In this document: in pieces, positions 44,467-56,090 of the stretch
How positions within the stretch are numbered: the stretch's first letter is position 1
Layout of the letters: the number at the start of each line of letters is the position of its first letter
Assembly (NCBI RefSeq): GCF_000006405.1
Contig: NW_003207677.1
Location: 932,030-996,029 of the forward strand
Direction: 5' to 3'
Length of the DNA stretch: 64,000 nucleotides
Source of the DNA: Perkinsus marinus ATCC 50983
Taxonomy: Eukaryota > Perkinsozoa > Perkinsida > Perkinsidae
Position numbers and translations under genes: made by a program
The notes under the pieces: model-generated
Databases searched by the model: none
Told to the model about the DNA's origin: nothing
The model's input: only the letters and a program-made list of their open reading frames with translations

Positions 44467-46557
44467 TATTATCAAGAAGGATAATAATGACGTTGTTGTT
44501 ATCGTTCTTGTTGATTATTATCATCATCATAATCATTATCACAATCTTGTCGTTGTTGGTTTTTTCTGTTGTTCATTATTTGCTGCTACTACTACTACTA
44601 CGACATTTGCTGCCACTACTACTTCTACAAGTTCTGCGACGGGTATATATCAGAGTACTTTGTATAACATGGGCCTTCTTTCTCAGTTAGAAGCTCATGT
44701 CGTTTATCATCATGATCATTATCATCATCACCACCACCCAGTATAGTAAGAGTGTTGATGATGATTCAAGGTTTGTGGCCTGACTGTTGTGGCGGTCTCT
44801 TCACTGATTCCACCGAGACAACCATCTTACTCTCCTCCTCCTCCTCCTACACGTACACTAGCATATTATACCCGACAATGTTGTTGTTGTTGTTGTTCCG
44901 TATCTTCATCATCATCATCATCATCTTCATCATCATCATATTCCATCCTTTGCAAGATTACCTAGCAGCATTAGAAGAAGAAGAACACCAATCTTTAGTG
45001 TTTAGTTATCTAGTCAGGATGGTGGTGTCTGATAAAACAAAGAAACCGAACATAATAACGGACGGAAACCAGTTGAAGTGATGGTGAACATGTGATTTCA
45101 GGACACCCTACGTGGGTATCCTCCTCCATTAAGCATTGGGGCCTTGGCAACCCATCCTCTTCATATCCGAGTGGGGGCTTTGGTACGATTACACCCACAA
45201 CAGACTCCTCACCAACACTTCACCATGGCATCGCCAAATAATGAATGAGTTGAAGTGTGGTAGGAGACAGGAAGGTAGGAAGGCACATATGATGATGATC
45301 TCAGGCAGTGTAGTAGCGTTATCTGGTCTCAGGTATGAGGAGCCCCCTGCACTCGTTGTCATCATATGCGGTATCAAGAGGGAACATCTGCTATGGTAAG
45401 CTTACTCATCATACCTCATATGAGTATCCATCCCAGAGCCTCTTTCAGTTTTCGGTTGTATCATCGTCACCAGGGCTCCAGTCTTCGGGGACCTTCCTTT
45501 TTGTTGCCCGACAAGAACAATACACCCCTCCACATATTCTTAGTATATCCGCTTTTTCGACTCATGCAAAGTCACCTCAACGAGTACCATGCTGCAGCTC
45601 AGGGAGGTATGGTTCACATGATATGACCTCCAAATTTCAGGGCCTAACTTTTCTCCACAAATTCTCAGCATGCACGTTTTAAAATCGGACCTAATCTCAT
45701 TCTATATACCAACAGAGAAATGACCTTTCACAACGGCAGCCTCCATACTTCAGCCCATATTTGAATGACCTATCAATTTCGTTTCTGTACGACAGTATTC
45801 ACTCCATCATGAACCATCCTTGTATGAAACATACAAGGATGTGAACATCTGGTATGCCGCTGTAGGAACCGACTGTGAAGGGGCTCATACACTCCCTGTA
45901 GCTGTTATATAATCATCACCATAAGCTACTAGTACCCGTTTCAATGGTTACATAATGGTTCTGTCGTCATTGTCGTCGACTTATCCCTTGTCGATGCTAT
46001 GTAGGAGGCATCGGGGGGACTCATGTCGACAACACAGATGTCGGTCGAACTATCCTACAATTGTGTATGTTGTGTTATTCTATTGACTCAATGCATGGCA
46101 TGAACAGTGATAGTGGGGTTGGATTGACCGAGCCCATCGAAGGTTACCTTAATGTTCACATGCACGGAATATGCACGTAGTCTAGTACGAGTAGTCGCTG
46201 CTCATAGTAGGACATTCACGGCAGCGGTAGTGGAACCCAATGTTATCAAATTGGGGGTGACCAAGCAATGGTGGAGAGAGGCGAATAAACCGGTAGGAGG
46301 CAATAACACGCAGTGAACGAGTATTGTAACCGTACCTATAATAGCTCTATTGTGGAACTTATGGCATTGTGTGGATGCATACATCGATAAGAATCCTTAC
46401 TAACTCCATCGTGGGACAGTGGATGTTGTCCGATTTCCCACTACTTCCTGGCTAAATGCAATAGCGTGAAATTCGGTCTCGGATGCAGGCATGATACGAG
46501 TGATCCGAGTTTGGTTATCAGTGTGATATTGATGGTAGGAGCAACAACAATTAGACA
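44467..46557. other. Low-complexity stretch, gene content unresolved
   Basis: CAT/CTT/GTT triplet runs at about 44500-44620, 44700-44740 and 44880-44945 make long false frames. Plausible plus-strand exons exist at about 45100-45245 (ALATHPLHIRVGALVRLHPQ) and 45430-45630, but no chain can be closed. They may be 3' exons of the RRM gene. From 45700 to 46550 nothing is recognised. Confidence 0.35.
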
Positions 46558-49346
46558 ATGCTTACAGTGCGCATACCAGACGTAGCAGCTCGATAGTACT
46601 TCGTTGGCTACCCCTTCCGATTGTATGTGGTCTTAGTAGTGCTGAACGCTTCTCAGGTGATAGATGATCTCGAGGATGACACCAAGGAGAGGAATATCAT
46701 TACAAAGCCACTGCGAGCTGGGACTATGCTGTACGGCAAGAAATGCACACGACTTGATCATCATGGCAATGGTGTCGTGAGTGATCCTCGATCATTAACT
46801 CCTTGGCACCCTTCTTGTTGTTCTTCTTCTACAGGTGCCGGTCTATTCTCGTGTTTGTAAGCATCTATATACTCCTACCCATCCTCGAGTCCTACCAGGG
46901 GATACAGTCGATCTTAGTATCGAGCGGAAGGTCGACTTCTGGGATCGTAGGACGTCTCCAAGATACGCCCTCACTATGTATGATACCAATTTCCCCCCGC
47001 TTTCTATCGACGCACTTGCTGCTCAGACAATCGGGAGTTAAGACTAGCGACCTGCGAGTTACGGATATTCCATGTGAACATTTCGTGGAGGGTTGCAGTG
47101 GATGCAAGATACTTCCTCTGCAATATAATGAACAAGTATCGTCTAGCTATGCATCGGTGATCTATGCTCATGATGATGATTATGATGACAGGTGAAAAGG
47201 AAAATCCGTTTCTTCAGCAAACTGTGCCCAAGCCAACCTCTCGAGTTCCACAAGAGCACACCCGAGTTGGGATTTAGTGAGTTCTGTGGGGATCTGGCTG
47301 GGATTGCTATCAAAGAGAGCAACGGCTTCCTCGTTGTGATGCCACATTGTCGTCTCTTTAGGTACCCTCAGCGTAGACATCATATTCAACGAAGCCAAGA
47401 CGACGTCTGGCTCGACCGTGCCAATGGTGCAAGTAACTGATTGTCATTGTGATACCATAACTTGAGCCTTTTATTGGCAGTTCGGGACATTGAGGTTCGA
47501 CACAGGACAGAACATGGCACTAGCTGAGTGTGCCTTATTAACACCATTGACGTCAAGGGTTCGTCATGTTGCTATGCTTGTTATCAAGGAAGCTGTAGAG
47601 GGCACTCGTGGCCTCAGACGGGACTCTAGGCTCACCGTCTATAGTGCGAGGAACGGCTCTGGTAGGCTATGCCGATGTCTTCCTGTCGTCTTCATACTCA
47701 CATGCAAGGTATATTACGTCGATTATGGGTTCGTACGAATGACAGCGATACACAGGCCTTAGTAGGACTGGAGATATCACCAGGATGTTCGAAAGAATGT
47801 GAGCTTAACGGGAATAACGGAGAAAGATACAAGCCGTGCGGAGTGTTGGATAGAATACTTCTGATGTGCGATATTGCTCCTGGATTCCTTTTTGTCCATT
47901 CGTGTGATCTTTCTCCAGCATCGTGTCCTAGTATCAGATTCAGTCTATTGGATAAGTTCTCGTGCTTTCTTGTGTTTGGCCGTGTGCTCAGCGATGTCTT
48001 CAGGTCTGACTCAACTCAAGGCATTGGGTAGACGAATCAAGGACGCCTGTGGTAAGGCAGTGACCGGAGTGGTGAGGATCGAGAGCTATCAATATGCTAG
48101 TGAGGCCGCTGACCAGCACTATATCGATAGTCGTACGTCATTAGGGGTTGAAGAGGAGGAAGAGGAGGTCTCGTCTCGTGTATACGTCGGGGATGTCCCA
48201 CTCGTGGGTGATGGATCATTACCAATGTCAATAGAAGGTTTCGATAAGTAATCCTCGACTCCCTTGAGCTATGTTACGGAGATGATGTCTCAGTCCGTAT
48301 ATGCTGCAGACGAGCGGCTACTACCCGTCTCACAGCAGCCTCGCTGGTATACTTCTCAATACTATTGTAAACATGTGTGAGACTGACGATCGCATTGTGG
48401 ATTTATATGCATCACGTACTCACGGCCTCTTCACCGGGTGAGCTCAGTTGAGCTCAACATCCAGGCCTGTATGCATCTTGGTAGGCTCCTAGTTGCTGTC
48501 GGCAATCCTACTATTACATGCGTGTTGGATTCTAGAATGGTCGAAGGCAATCACACAATAGCGTCTTCTTTCAATGACGAGGATGCCCATTTCCTGGAAG
48601 TGTCAAATCTAAGCACCCCTGAGGGTTTGATCGACCTCGACATAGAAGGACCGGTAGGCACTCTCCTGTTAACGCCACCTCCAGAGGAGGGAGTGTCATC
48701 GTGTGTGCGGGAATGGATCGATGAGGTTGCGCCCCAGAGGATAGTGTATCATAATACGTCCTTCCAAAGTGCTACCGATGATATCAGGAACTTGGCCAAG
48801 AGCAAGCGTGATGGTGTTTCGTACAGAGTTATCGAATTGAAGGGCTTCGATACAAACCCTCATACAATGGAGTGCTCGATAGTGTTGCTTATGCAGAGGG
48901 AGGTCGATGAGGCGGAGGCCAAGGCCGCGGAGGAGAGGCGAAAGAGGAGCTCTGATAGCAGTAGGGATTACCTCGGCATCGATGAGGATGAGGAGGAGAT
49001 ACACTGGAACAGTGATGACGATCTTGATGTGGATAAGCTGGTCGCTCAGTATAGTGGCGGTGTACAGGGAGGTAAGGATGGTATATACGATCACACTGAG
49101 GAAGAGGAGGAGCAGGAGGAAGCACATAAGGAAGAGGAATGGAAGCTGCCAGTACAAGATATTGACCAACCTCCCGCGATTACAGACGAGCAGGCTTCTC
49201 CAACGATACCTGTGAACCCTCCTCTGCCTGGATTCGAGGAGGACAACGAGGGGACTAGTGTACAGAAGCGAAGGAAGCGAGCTGAGGCCGTGGAGGGTGA
49301 TCCGAGTGTGCACAGGAGGAATAAGAATAAACGATGGAAACACTAA
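46558..49346 (+). CDS. TrmA/RlmD-like RNA methyltransferase homologue, probably inactive
   Basis: The family makes 5-methyluridine in RNA and carries a 4Fe-4S cluster. Exons give VIDDLEDDTKERNIITKPLR; VPVYSRVCKHLYTPTHPR, LPGDTVDLSIE (TRAM-like); then PCEHFVEGCSGCKILPLQYN, whose three Cys with the later VVMPHCRLF match the cluster ligands. A middle exon carries DTGQNMALAECALLTPLTSR. The last exon carries the methyltransferase C-terminus: TLLLTPPPEEGVSSCVREWI, QRIVYHNTSFQSATDDIRNL and KGFDTNPHTMECSIVLLMQR. In active enzymes the segment RILYISCNP holds the nucleophilic Cys and DPPR the acidic motif. Here they read RIVYHNTS and TPPP. An acidic and basic tail ends RRNKNKRWKH; stop 49344-49346. Exons between 47420 and 48440 are approximate, and the start at 46558 is tentative. 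Confidence 0.68.
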
Positions 49347-49449
49347 CACATGCAGTTTAATGGTTTCTTGTGTGCCAAAATTTTGTTTTGTAAGAGTATT
49401 GCCTTCTATTGCGGTCAGTGCCATCGGCTGTATTCTATGGTAATTCTGG

Positions 49450-50380
49450 CTCAACAGTGAGTGTCTTCGAGGAGGCTGTCACCGATGGTGAATCACCCTC
49501 ATTCTCCATCGGAGGGTCTGTGATGATCGGCGATCATTGAGGGCTCGTATGCTGCATTCGTATCTCCCATCATGAGCATTGAAATGTCGTGCCGGTCATG
49601 GTGCATGCTTTCCAGTCGTGGATTATGATTGTAGTGTCCTTTATACGGATGCTGTGGTTGCGGCTATCAGAATTTGAACACCGAACTGCCCGCACTAGGA
49701 AAGATATTTAGGTAAGCAATAGACTTCCTTTCCATCCGGTGGGCCCTCCTCAAATGTTCAGAATAGCGACGAGTCTGTGACTGCAGAAGACCTACGACAA
49801 CGCGTGCATAGTGCTAGGGCGGACTGGCAGGCTGCAATGGATCCCTTCAAGGATGTCAACGAGTAAGCTGCCCTCTACTTGAATACCTGTTACCTTCGCT
49901 GTCCACAGCGCTATGGAACGTCTACTTCCTTATCAGCGCGAAGCGATCATCCACACGTTGATGCGCGGGTGTTGGCGATTGGAAAGCAGACTAAACGGTG
50001 CCGGGGAGCCACATAACGGGACGCAGCAAAACGGAAATTGGATGTTGTGAAAGTGAGAGGACGGTCGACTGGTGCGGATTCATGTGTGTCTATTGCAGAT
50101 CGCTTGAGTTGGAAGAATTCAGCCACAAAAGCGGACGACCCAGACAGAAAAGTAGGTCGATCCGTCATTCGAATGACGGTTTCGAGGATACTCTCTGGCT
50201 GCTCTGCATGCTCTGGGAGGAGCAGTCAATTTACAGCTATTTATCATCTTTCAGCTGACCGAATTGAGAGAGGTACCACTAAACTTTAAAGTACTGAGGT
50301 TCAAATGCGGGGAACAGCGCAGGAAGCAGCAGCGGCTGTTGTGAAAGCCGAAGGTAACGTGCAAGCAGTAACTGTTAACT
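49450..50380 (+). CDS. Unknown protein, partially resolved exons
   Basis: A frame-consistent chain reads EDLRQRVHSARADWQAAMDP, FKDVNDAMERLLPYQREAII and HTLMRGCWRLESRLNGAGEP across an intron at about 49871-49910. It may extend into RLSWKNSATKADDPDRK and LTELREVPLNFKVLRFKCGE near 50250-50340. The content is helical and charged. I do not recognise the family; start and stop are not fixed. Confidence 0.35.
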
Positions 50381-50389
50381 GAATCAATG

Positions 50390-51295
50390 AACACTCTTGT
50401 TAGGCTCAGAAGATCGAATGAGTGAGACGAAGCTTTCCAGTTGGAGGTTTTGCGTTTTAGTGCCATTGGCGCAACGCCAAGTGATTAGCAAAATGGAGTG
50501 GATGCGGAACATTGGCCAGTAATACCGGCCCAGTTTTGCTGGCAGTGTTACCAGTACTGGTATGGCATTCACATGCTCAGAGTTTCACAAGGGGAGTGGA
50601 TGAATGCTCTACCTAGTAACTCCTGACTCTCACTACAGAGCCCTTTCGATCGGTGTCTATTCCAAGCGATTTGATTCGTCTCGGAGACACCATGTCTTTG
50701 AGACAAATCGATTGGCTTGGCATATTTGACGTGAGCCCCCATTATAATCATAGAAAAAGCATTCGCAGTGGCTCTCTTACAAGAGAGTCTCTTGTATCCG
50801 ATTGGGGCACGGCCGTTGAAACTTTCCGTTGAAACTTTCCTTGATAACGAGCCGTTTATGAGTTGGTCATACTATTCTTCTGCTTTGAGACTCCGGCCAA
50901 CAACTTCAGACACCTTCATCAGTCCACGCGACCTTCTTCCCCACCGACCTCTCTCTTCAACTCACCTCTCGATGCATCTGTTGCTCCAGTTTGTGCGAGC
51001 AATAGCCGTGACAAGGGGGAATGTTTCAGACACGGTGCCGTGCGACAGTCGAGAGAAACGTCACTTGCTTTAGCGCCGGGAAATCCCGGATGGCTGTCAG
51101 TAAACGAGGGAAAGGCAACAATACGTGACTACCGATAGCTCGGAGGGGTTATACAGACCCACAAACACAACACGAACAATCTCGTTTACCAGTGGCGGCA
51201 TAAAACCAGTAGTAACTAATAGTTACGCTACCCCTCGGAGATGGCTTATGGGACTGGCAGTCCCGAACTGCACAGCGCGAAGCGTCGTCATCGAG
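50390..51295. other. Intergenic, no gene seen
   Basis: No supported exon. A short direct repeat CCGTTGAAACTTTC occurs twice in tandem near 50812-50840. Confidence 0.3.
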
Positions 51296-51299
51296 ACTG

Positions 51300-51432
51300 T
51301 AACCTGAAATTGATGTCCTTATCCGCGAAACTGATTTCCCTATTCAACCCTGGCCGCTGAATTGAAGTCCCTATTCGCGAATGTAATATCCCTGTCTGCT
51401 AAATGGGTAGCTTTACCCGCCGAATAGATATC
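51300..51432. repeat. Degenerate tandem repeat, units about 21-33 nt
   Basis: Successive units end in CCGCGAA, GCCGCTGAA, TTCGCGAA, CTGCTAA and CCGCCGAA and contain a TCCCTAT-like core. Copies are strongly diverged. Confidence 0.5.
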
Positions 51433-51800
51433 TAGAAGGTATAGATGCTCACAGATGTTTTCTGTAGCTGCCTCACATTGCGGGTGATTCGGCTGTATAT
51501 CGTTTCGTAGTTTTCGTTTGCTCCGGACATCTTTGTGAAAAAGGAAATTAGAGAAAAAAAGTTGGCGACAGCAACAGCAACTGGAGCAGAATTGAGCCGC
51601 TCTGAAGGCTTGCTAAGGGACGAAAGGCCCAAAAGACGAAATCGATAGACATAAGCCTAAAACAGAACAACGTGATTGCTGTCTCATTTACTAATAGTAA
51701 TTAAGGAAACTTCAATTGGCTTCGCGAAGAAATTTGGCTGTATCGCATGCAGCAGTGTCATATCTACATGGTGCACTAGCAACCAAGGATGTATGCAAAT

Positions 51801-51994
51801 TAACCGCTCAGCAATACCCACACCCCAGTCCCATACGGGATGGATCATCGAAGTCGAGTACATGACTGTACTGACTACACCTCCATTAGGGTGGGGTATA
51901 CAACTCCTCATCACGGTTTAGGGTTTTGTCAAGAGTACTCTTGTGAACGAAAGGTAATCACTACATAAGTGATCCTGTTCGAGTACAGTCGACA
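51801..51994 (-). repeat. 194-bp dispersed repeat, copy 3 (inverted)
   Basis: Reverse complement of copies 1 and 2, with the same two ends. Left flank GCAAAT, right flank CTAGAC; no target duplication is evident. Confidence 0.95.
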
Positions 51995-52305
51995 CTAGAC
52001 TTTGTCATGGATTATCCTCTTCCTGATGAGATCTGTAGAAGGAGCGGTAGGGCGGTTCATCACAGAAATATGTCCCTCTTAACAACGCATCTAGTGGAAG
52101 TGGATTCTTCACTCCTCCAGTCGCAGCTTCGGACAACGGACTACGACTACGCCTAGTCTCATAGAGGCCTCTCTTGGATAGAGCCCAGATGGAGGCTCAC
52201 CAAGCCTGGCTCAGTACACTCCGACTATGTTAAACCGTTTTGGGTCCAAGTTACTCAGTGCCTTCATAGCCTCTACAGTAAGCTACGGTGCGTTCTATCG
52301 AGAGG

Positions 52306-53217
52306 GGATTTCATTAGTTTTTTTTTCGGAAAATACAATTATCATAAAGCATGATACACCGAGTCATGCGAGTACAACAAATCATCATGACATGTCTTAT
52401 ACTGCGAACTCGGTCGACTTAATTACGGCCACTCTTCCTCCTTGGCCGCCGCTTCATCCCTTTGATTCAGTCTTCAGTCGTCCAAGAATCCGAAGAGCTT
52501 CGGTCCAGATCCAACTTCGAGGCTCGCCATCTTCAAGTTGCTGCGAGTGCTTCAGGTCCAGTCTTCTCCAACTCCCTCCGTCCTTCAGGTTCTTCTCTCG
52601 AGGCTTGACCAACAAGAACTGGATCCAGCATATGGTAGAGTGCCAGGGTAGGTACCGGTAGACGTGTCACTGGTCAAGATTGGCCCAGGTGCTGAGGGAC
52701 TCAAAAGCATGAGATCCCCACCTTCTATGCGCAGGTACAACATCCCGGAGGGTAGGCGCAAGAAGGAGCTGACCCATTGGAGAGGTCAGAGCAGCATGCA
52801 TCGAGGCATCAGTCCCTTGGTCCTCTCTAACCCTAAAGGTTAGCAGAGGATGGAGCTAGGCTCTCTTTTCATTTCTTTTCTGGTGCTCGGGACTTGAGTT
52901 CATATAGTAAGAACTCGCACCGTGCTCGAGGCACAGACCACAAACCTCTGGCGTAGGCAAGATCCAGAGGCGGGTCTTAGCGACATTAGAGATCGCAAGG
53001 ACCAAGTGACAGTACCGGACACCACACCACTAGACCAAGGGGCACGAAACCCATCACCCGGCTTGATTGCTAGACATCCCGGAGGGTAAAGCCTGCAGTG
53101 ACCCAGGGGTAGCTTGCCGCGCCCTGGCATGGTCCGGCCCATAGCCTTTACCAGGAACTTGTGGACAGCGGCCTCAAGAGCAAGACACATCCGGACTTCA
53201 GGAGGATTTCATTAGTT
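52306..53217 (-). mobile_element. Poly(A) retroposon insertion with 14-bp target duplications
   Basis: GGATTTCATTAGTT occurs at 52306-52319 and again at 53204-53217. The left copy runs straight into T7, which is the poly(A) tail of an insert of about 884 nt transcribed from the minus strand. On that strand the insert carries A-box-like TTGGTCTAGTGGTGTGG about 180 nt from its 5' end and the word ACCCTCCGGGATGT twice. I see no reverse transcriptase, so it is a non-autonomous, SINE-like or truncated LINE copy moved in trans. Intact duplications suggest a fairly recent insertion. Confidence 0.75.
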
Positions 53218-53574
53218 GACTGCCCTGATAGTCTGAGAGCTTTCTTGAACCCTAATCATACGGGAAGACCATGCTATCCCACGCGATACTCGTCAGTTAA
53301 CTCAATACATTTAAGATTGAAAAGCACTGAATTATTCATTATAAGTCTGAGATCATCAGGAGTAAGGATAAATGGGCGAGATAACTTAGACCAACATGAC
53401 AGGTAATCATATCTATGCTGTGCCAAAAGGAAGCTAGTAGCAAGGAACAGAGATCTGCTCATTCCGCTGCTACAGTCGTCCCCTCCACAGAGGTAGCTCC
53501 ACAATCCTCAGATCGAACGACGCTCATTCGAGTAGTGCCTGAGGATCAACGCTCAAGTAGAAGGATCGAGGTCG

Positions 53575-56061
53575 TTAATGCTCCATATACAAATAGCCCG
53601 AGAACACGGGGACCTCAGGTGACCCACTCGAAGTGCCACATGCCTTCCACAGCAGTAAGAGTAGTCCTCCGGCAACACTGCAGCAACCCCCCAAGACGAA
53701 ACTCGCGCTATCGGAACCCGCAGCTGTGTTGAGGGGGCCGCCAACGAGGGAGAGCAACAGCTGCGGGATACACACCGCGACGTTGAGAACCTATCAAGGA
53801 CTCACAGTATAGGGAGAGCCTGGGCTACATACTGGAATCATTATAACAAGTGGCTCTGTATACAACACGATATACTCCTTGATGGCTACGATACCGACTG
53901 TTGCGGAAGGTGTTGACTTACTCCCATCATAGCTCCACCTCCCTCATCCTCCTCAGCAAGGTGCTCATTCTCATCCTCAGATGAGGCCACATGTGATATC
54001 GATGCTACTAGAGCATATGGGACGGAACATGTCACTGCATACCTATCGGACAATGGGGTGGTAAAGCGAAGATCAGCTTACATTGGACCAACAGCAGCAA
54101 GCCACATCTGAGTCTCTAAGACACCAACACTAACGTGTTTCAATAGAGGAGCTATGCTCAGTACGACACCCAAGAGCAGGCAAGATACCCCCCATAGGGG
54201 ATAAGGCGATCGACCGTCCCTTCGAAGGACGATGGTGAGGATCTACGCTGGGAGGCATCGAACCAAGGCTCATCAGGACCAGCAATGTCTCACCAGACCG
54301 GCAATACCGGAGAGTATTGCAGCACCGAGCATACCCCCAGCAGCAACGTGCATTGCTTCTTCATATCTGATACGGTACGGGAGGTCCAGGGTTCGAGACC
54401 TGGTCGTGACGTTTCTACTCGGGACCACTGTCTCCACCATTGAGGAGCTCCACTGCTGCAAAATGGGACTGGTATATTTGAGAGGCGAACCAGCCCATCC
54501 ACGACAGAAGAGTCGCAACCTAATAGACGACGAGGGTCGACCGACTACGAATACGGTGATGATGTGCGATGTGGGGGGGCTTTACATAGATGAGGGTGTA
54601 GTCAGAAGGCAAGGCTCGGAAGTCCACACAGCATAGCTTTAGAGGGTTGGAGAGTATAGTACGGATGGACATACTATATCGAGGTATGTGCTGAACTTCA
54701 CGGCCTGCCACACCTGAATGGAATGATTGGTAGGCAATAGGACTGCCTCCCTCTTAACACTCTGTCACTCTATGCTTATTGAACATGAGAACACAGGATA
54801 GAAGACCCGAAAGCAGACGTTATCCCAGCCCACAGATGAGTCGGAGTACATCTTACATGCAATGAGCACTGTGACTGCAACTACCAATATATTAACACTG
54901 AAGGCCGATCGAAGATCATAGCATCCTGGTACGTATTCAGGAGGGCCTGTCGGAGGTACATGCTGTGAGATGAACGTGATGATACGGAATACATTGGTCT
55001 TGCTGATGAGTGAGGGCACACTGCTTCGGACAGGCTCCTGATAGATTGACCCCCATAAGGGTTAGTAATGGGGACGCCACGTCCCAGGTAGACCCATTAG
55101 TCCCCCAGTCACGGACTGCAGCCCACGACATACGGCAACACAAGTAACTGAATCTCGATGCCTTCATGACTAGTCGATTGGAGCTCACCCTGAGATCATC
55201 CCCAGTGCCCACCAACACTGTTGACAGCTGTATGCCAAGGATAGCTGAGTGTCTGGTACGGTGTCCGATATGAGGGCTCGAAACACTACCGCTAGGACCT
55301 ACCATCAGTTATACCGAGGTGTATCCATACTGAGCATTGGGAGGGGACTAAGGGCCAATTGGGACTCGATTAGAAAGGTCCTTCAGCCGAGTGCCTAGTG
55401 TTATTGATTCGCCTCGTTAGGTCAATGACAGCATGGCTATCGCATCTTAGTCAGCGAAGACTATGCTGTGATGATACTTACGTTGTTAGATGCGTCGAAT
55501 AGCCAGAATGCCAATACGAATAGGAATATCGCCCAACGATGGTCATCGGCACCATGATCCCCCAAAAGGACACCGAGGTCTAATGACCAAGCTATCAGAG
55601 ATAGAGATATCATCAATAGTACGGTGCCACCAAGAGCATACCTAAAATGATGGATTCGATCGATGATAGACGGAGCATGCTGTTGAGATGATTACGGACG
55701 ACGTCGTCCCCATTTATGCTGGCATTGGTCACTGAGCCTCCCTACTAAGGGTTGGATAATCATACCAGTAACCGGACCACATAACCACAAGTAAGAGGAC
55801 ATAGTCTCCGAGATGCCTAAGGTGATCCTACTAGAGGGGTCTGATGTTACTGCTATAGAGAGAGCTCGTCATTACCAAGCTTCATCCCAAAGGGTGTTAA
55901 TAATGCAAACTGTAGAGCAAAACCAAATGATACACCGAAGGGTCCAACTGTAAGTAGTATGATCCACCTACACAGAGTACTCTGTCATCAGCTACTACGA
56001 GGTAGGCTCCTTACCATAGAGGTCGGCGATTGTTATCAAGTGTTGTATCGTCCTCGGTCAT
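53575..56061 (-). CDS. SLC45/SUC-type sugar transporter
   Basis: Proton-coupled disaccharide/sugar carrier of the GPH/MFS group in plant SUC and animal SLC45 proteins. The ATG at 56059-56061 gives MTEDDTTLDNNRRPLW. Exons give VGPFGVSFGFALQFALLTPF (TM1), GISETMSSYLWLCGPVTGMI, IQPLVGRLSDQCQHKWGRRR (loop GRRRP signature), RWAIFLFVLAFWLFDASNN, FRIITFISQHVP, NILVVAVTVLIAC, SWMGWFASQIYQSHFAAVEL, RYEEAMHVAAGGMLGAAILS, YAVTCSVPYALVA and VLNVAVCIPQLLLSLVGG. These follow the order of the twelve-helix family. Stop 53575-53577. Exons between 55040 and 55480 are only partly resolved. Two introns in the 3' half (near 54232-54300 and at 54367-54418) contain tRNA-like sequence. Confidence 0.86.
54232..54300 (-). 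repeat. tRNA-like sequence in a transporter intron
   Basis: On the minus strand, CTGGTGAGACATTGC is followed at tRNA spacing by GCCTTGGTTCGATGCCTCCC. Confidence 0.45.
54367..54418 (+). repeat. tRNA T-arm sequence filling a transporter intron (antisense to gene)
   Basis: A 52-nt intron whose plus strand reads GGTCCAGGGTTCGAGACCTG, with stem CCAGG / CCTGG and TCGTGACG after it. It is close in sequence to the intron at 11360-11409. Confidence 0.6.
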
Positions 56062-56090
56062 CTCTCTATATCGTGCCGTGAGACATAAGC

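Noticed and set aside
44480-44960. His-rich and Ile-rich proteins
   Set aside because: Translations of CAT/ATC triplet runs.
32835-51994. Solo LTR interpretation of the 194-bp repeats
   Set aside because: They start with TG but do not end with CA. No target duplication or adjacent internal element is seen.
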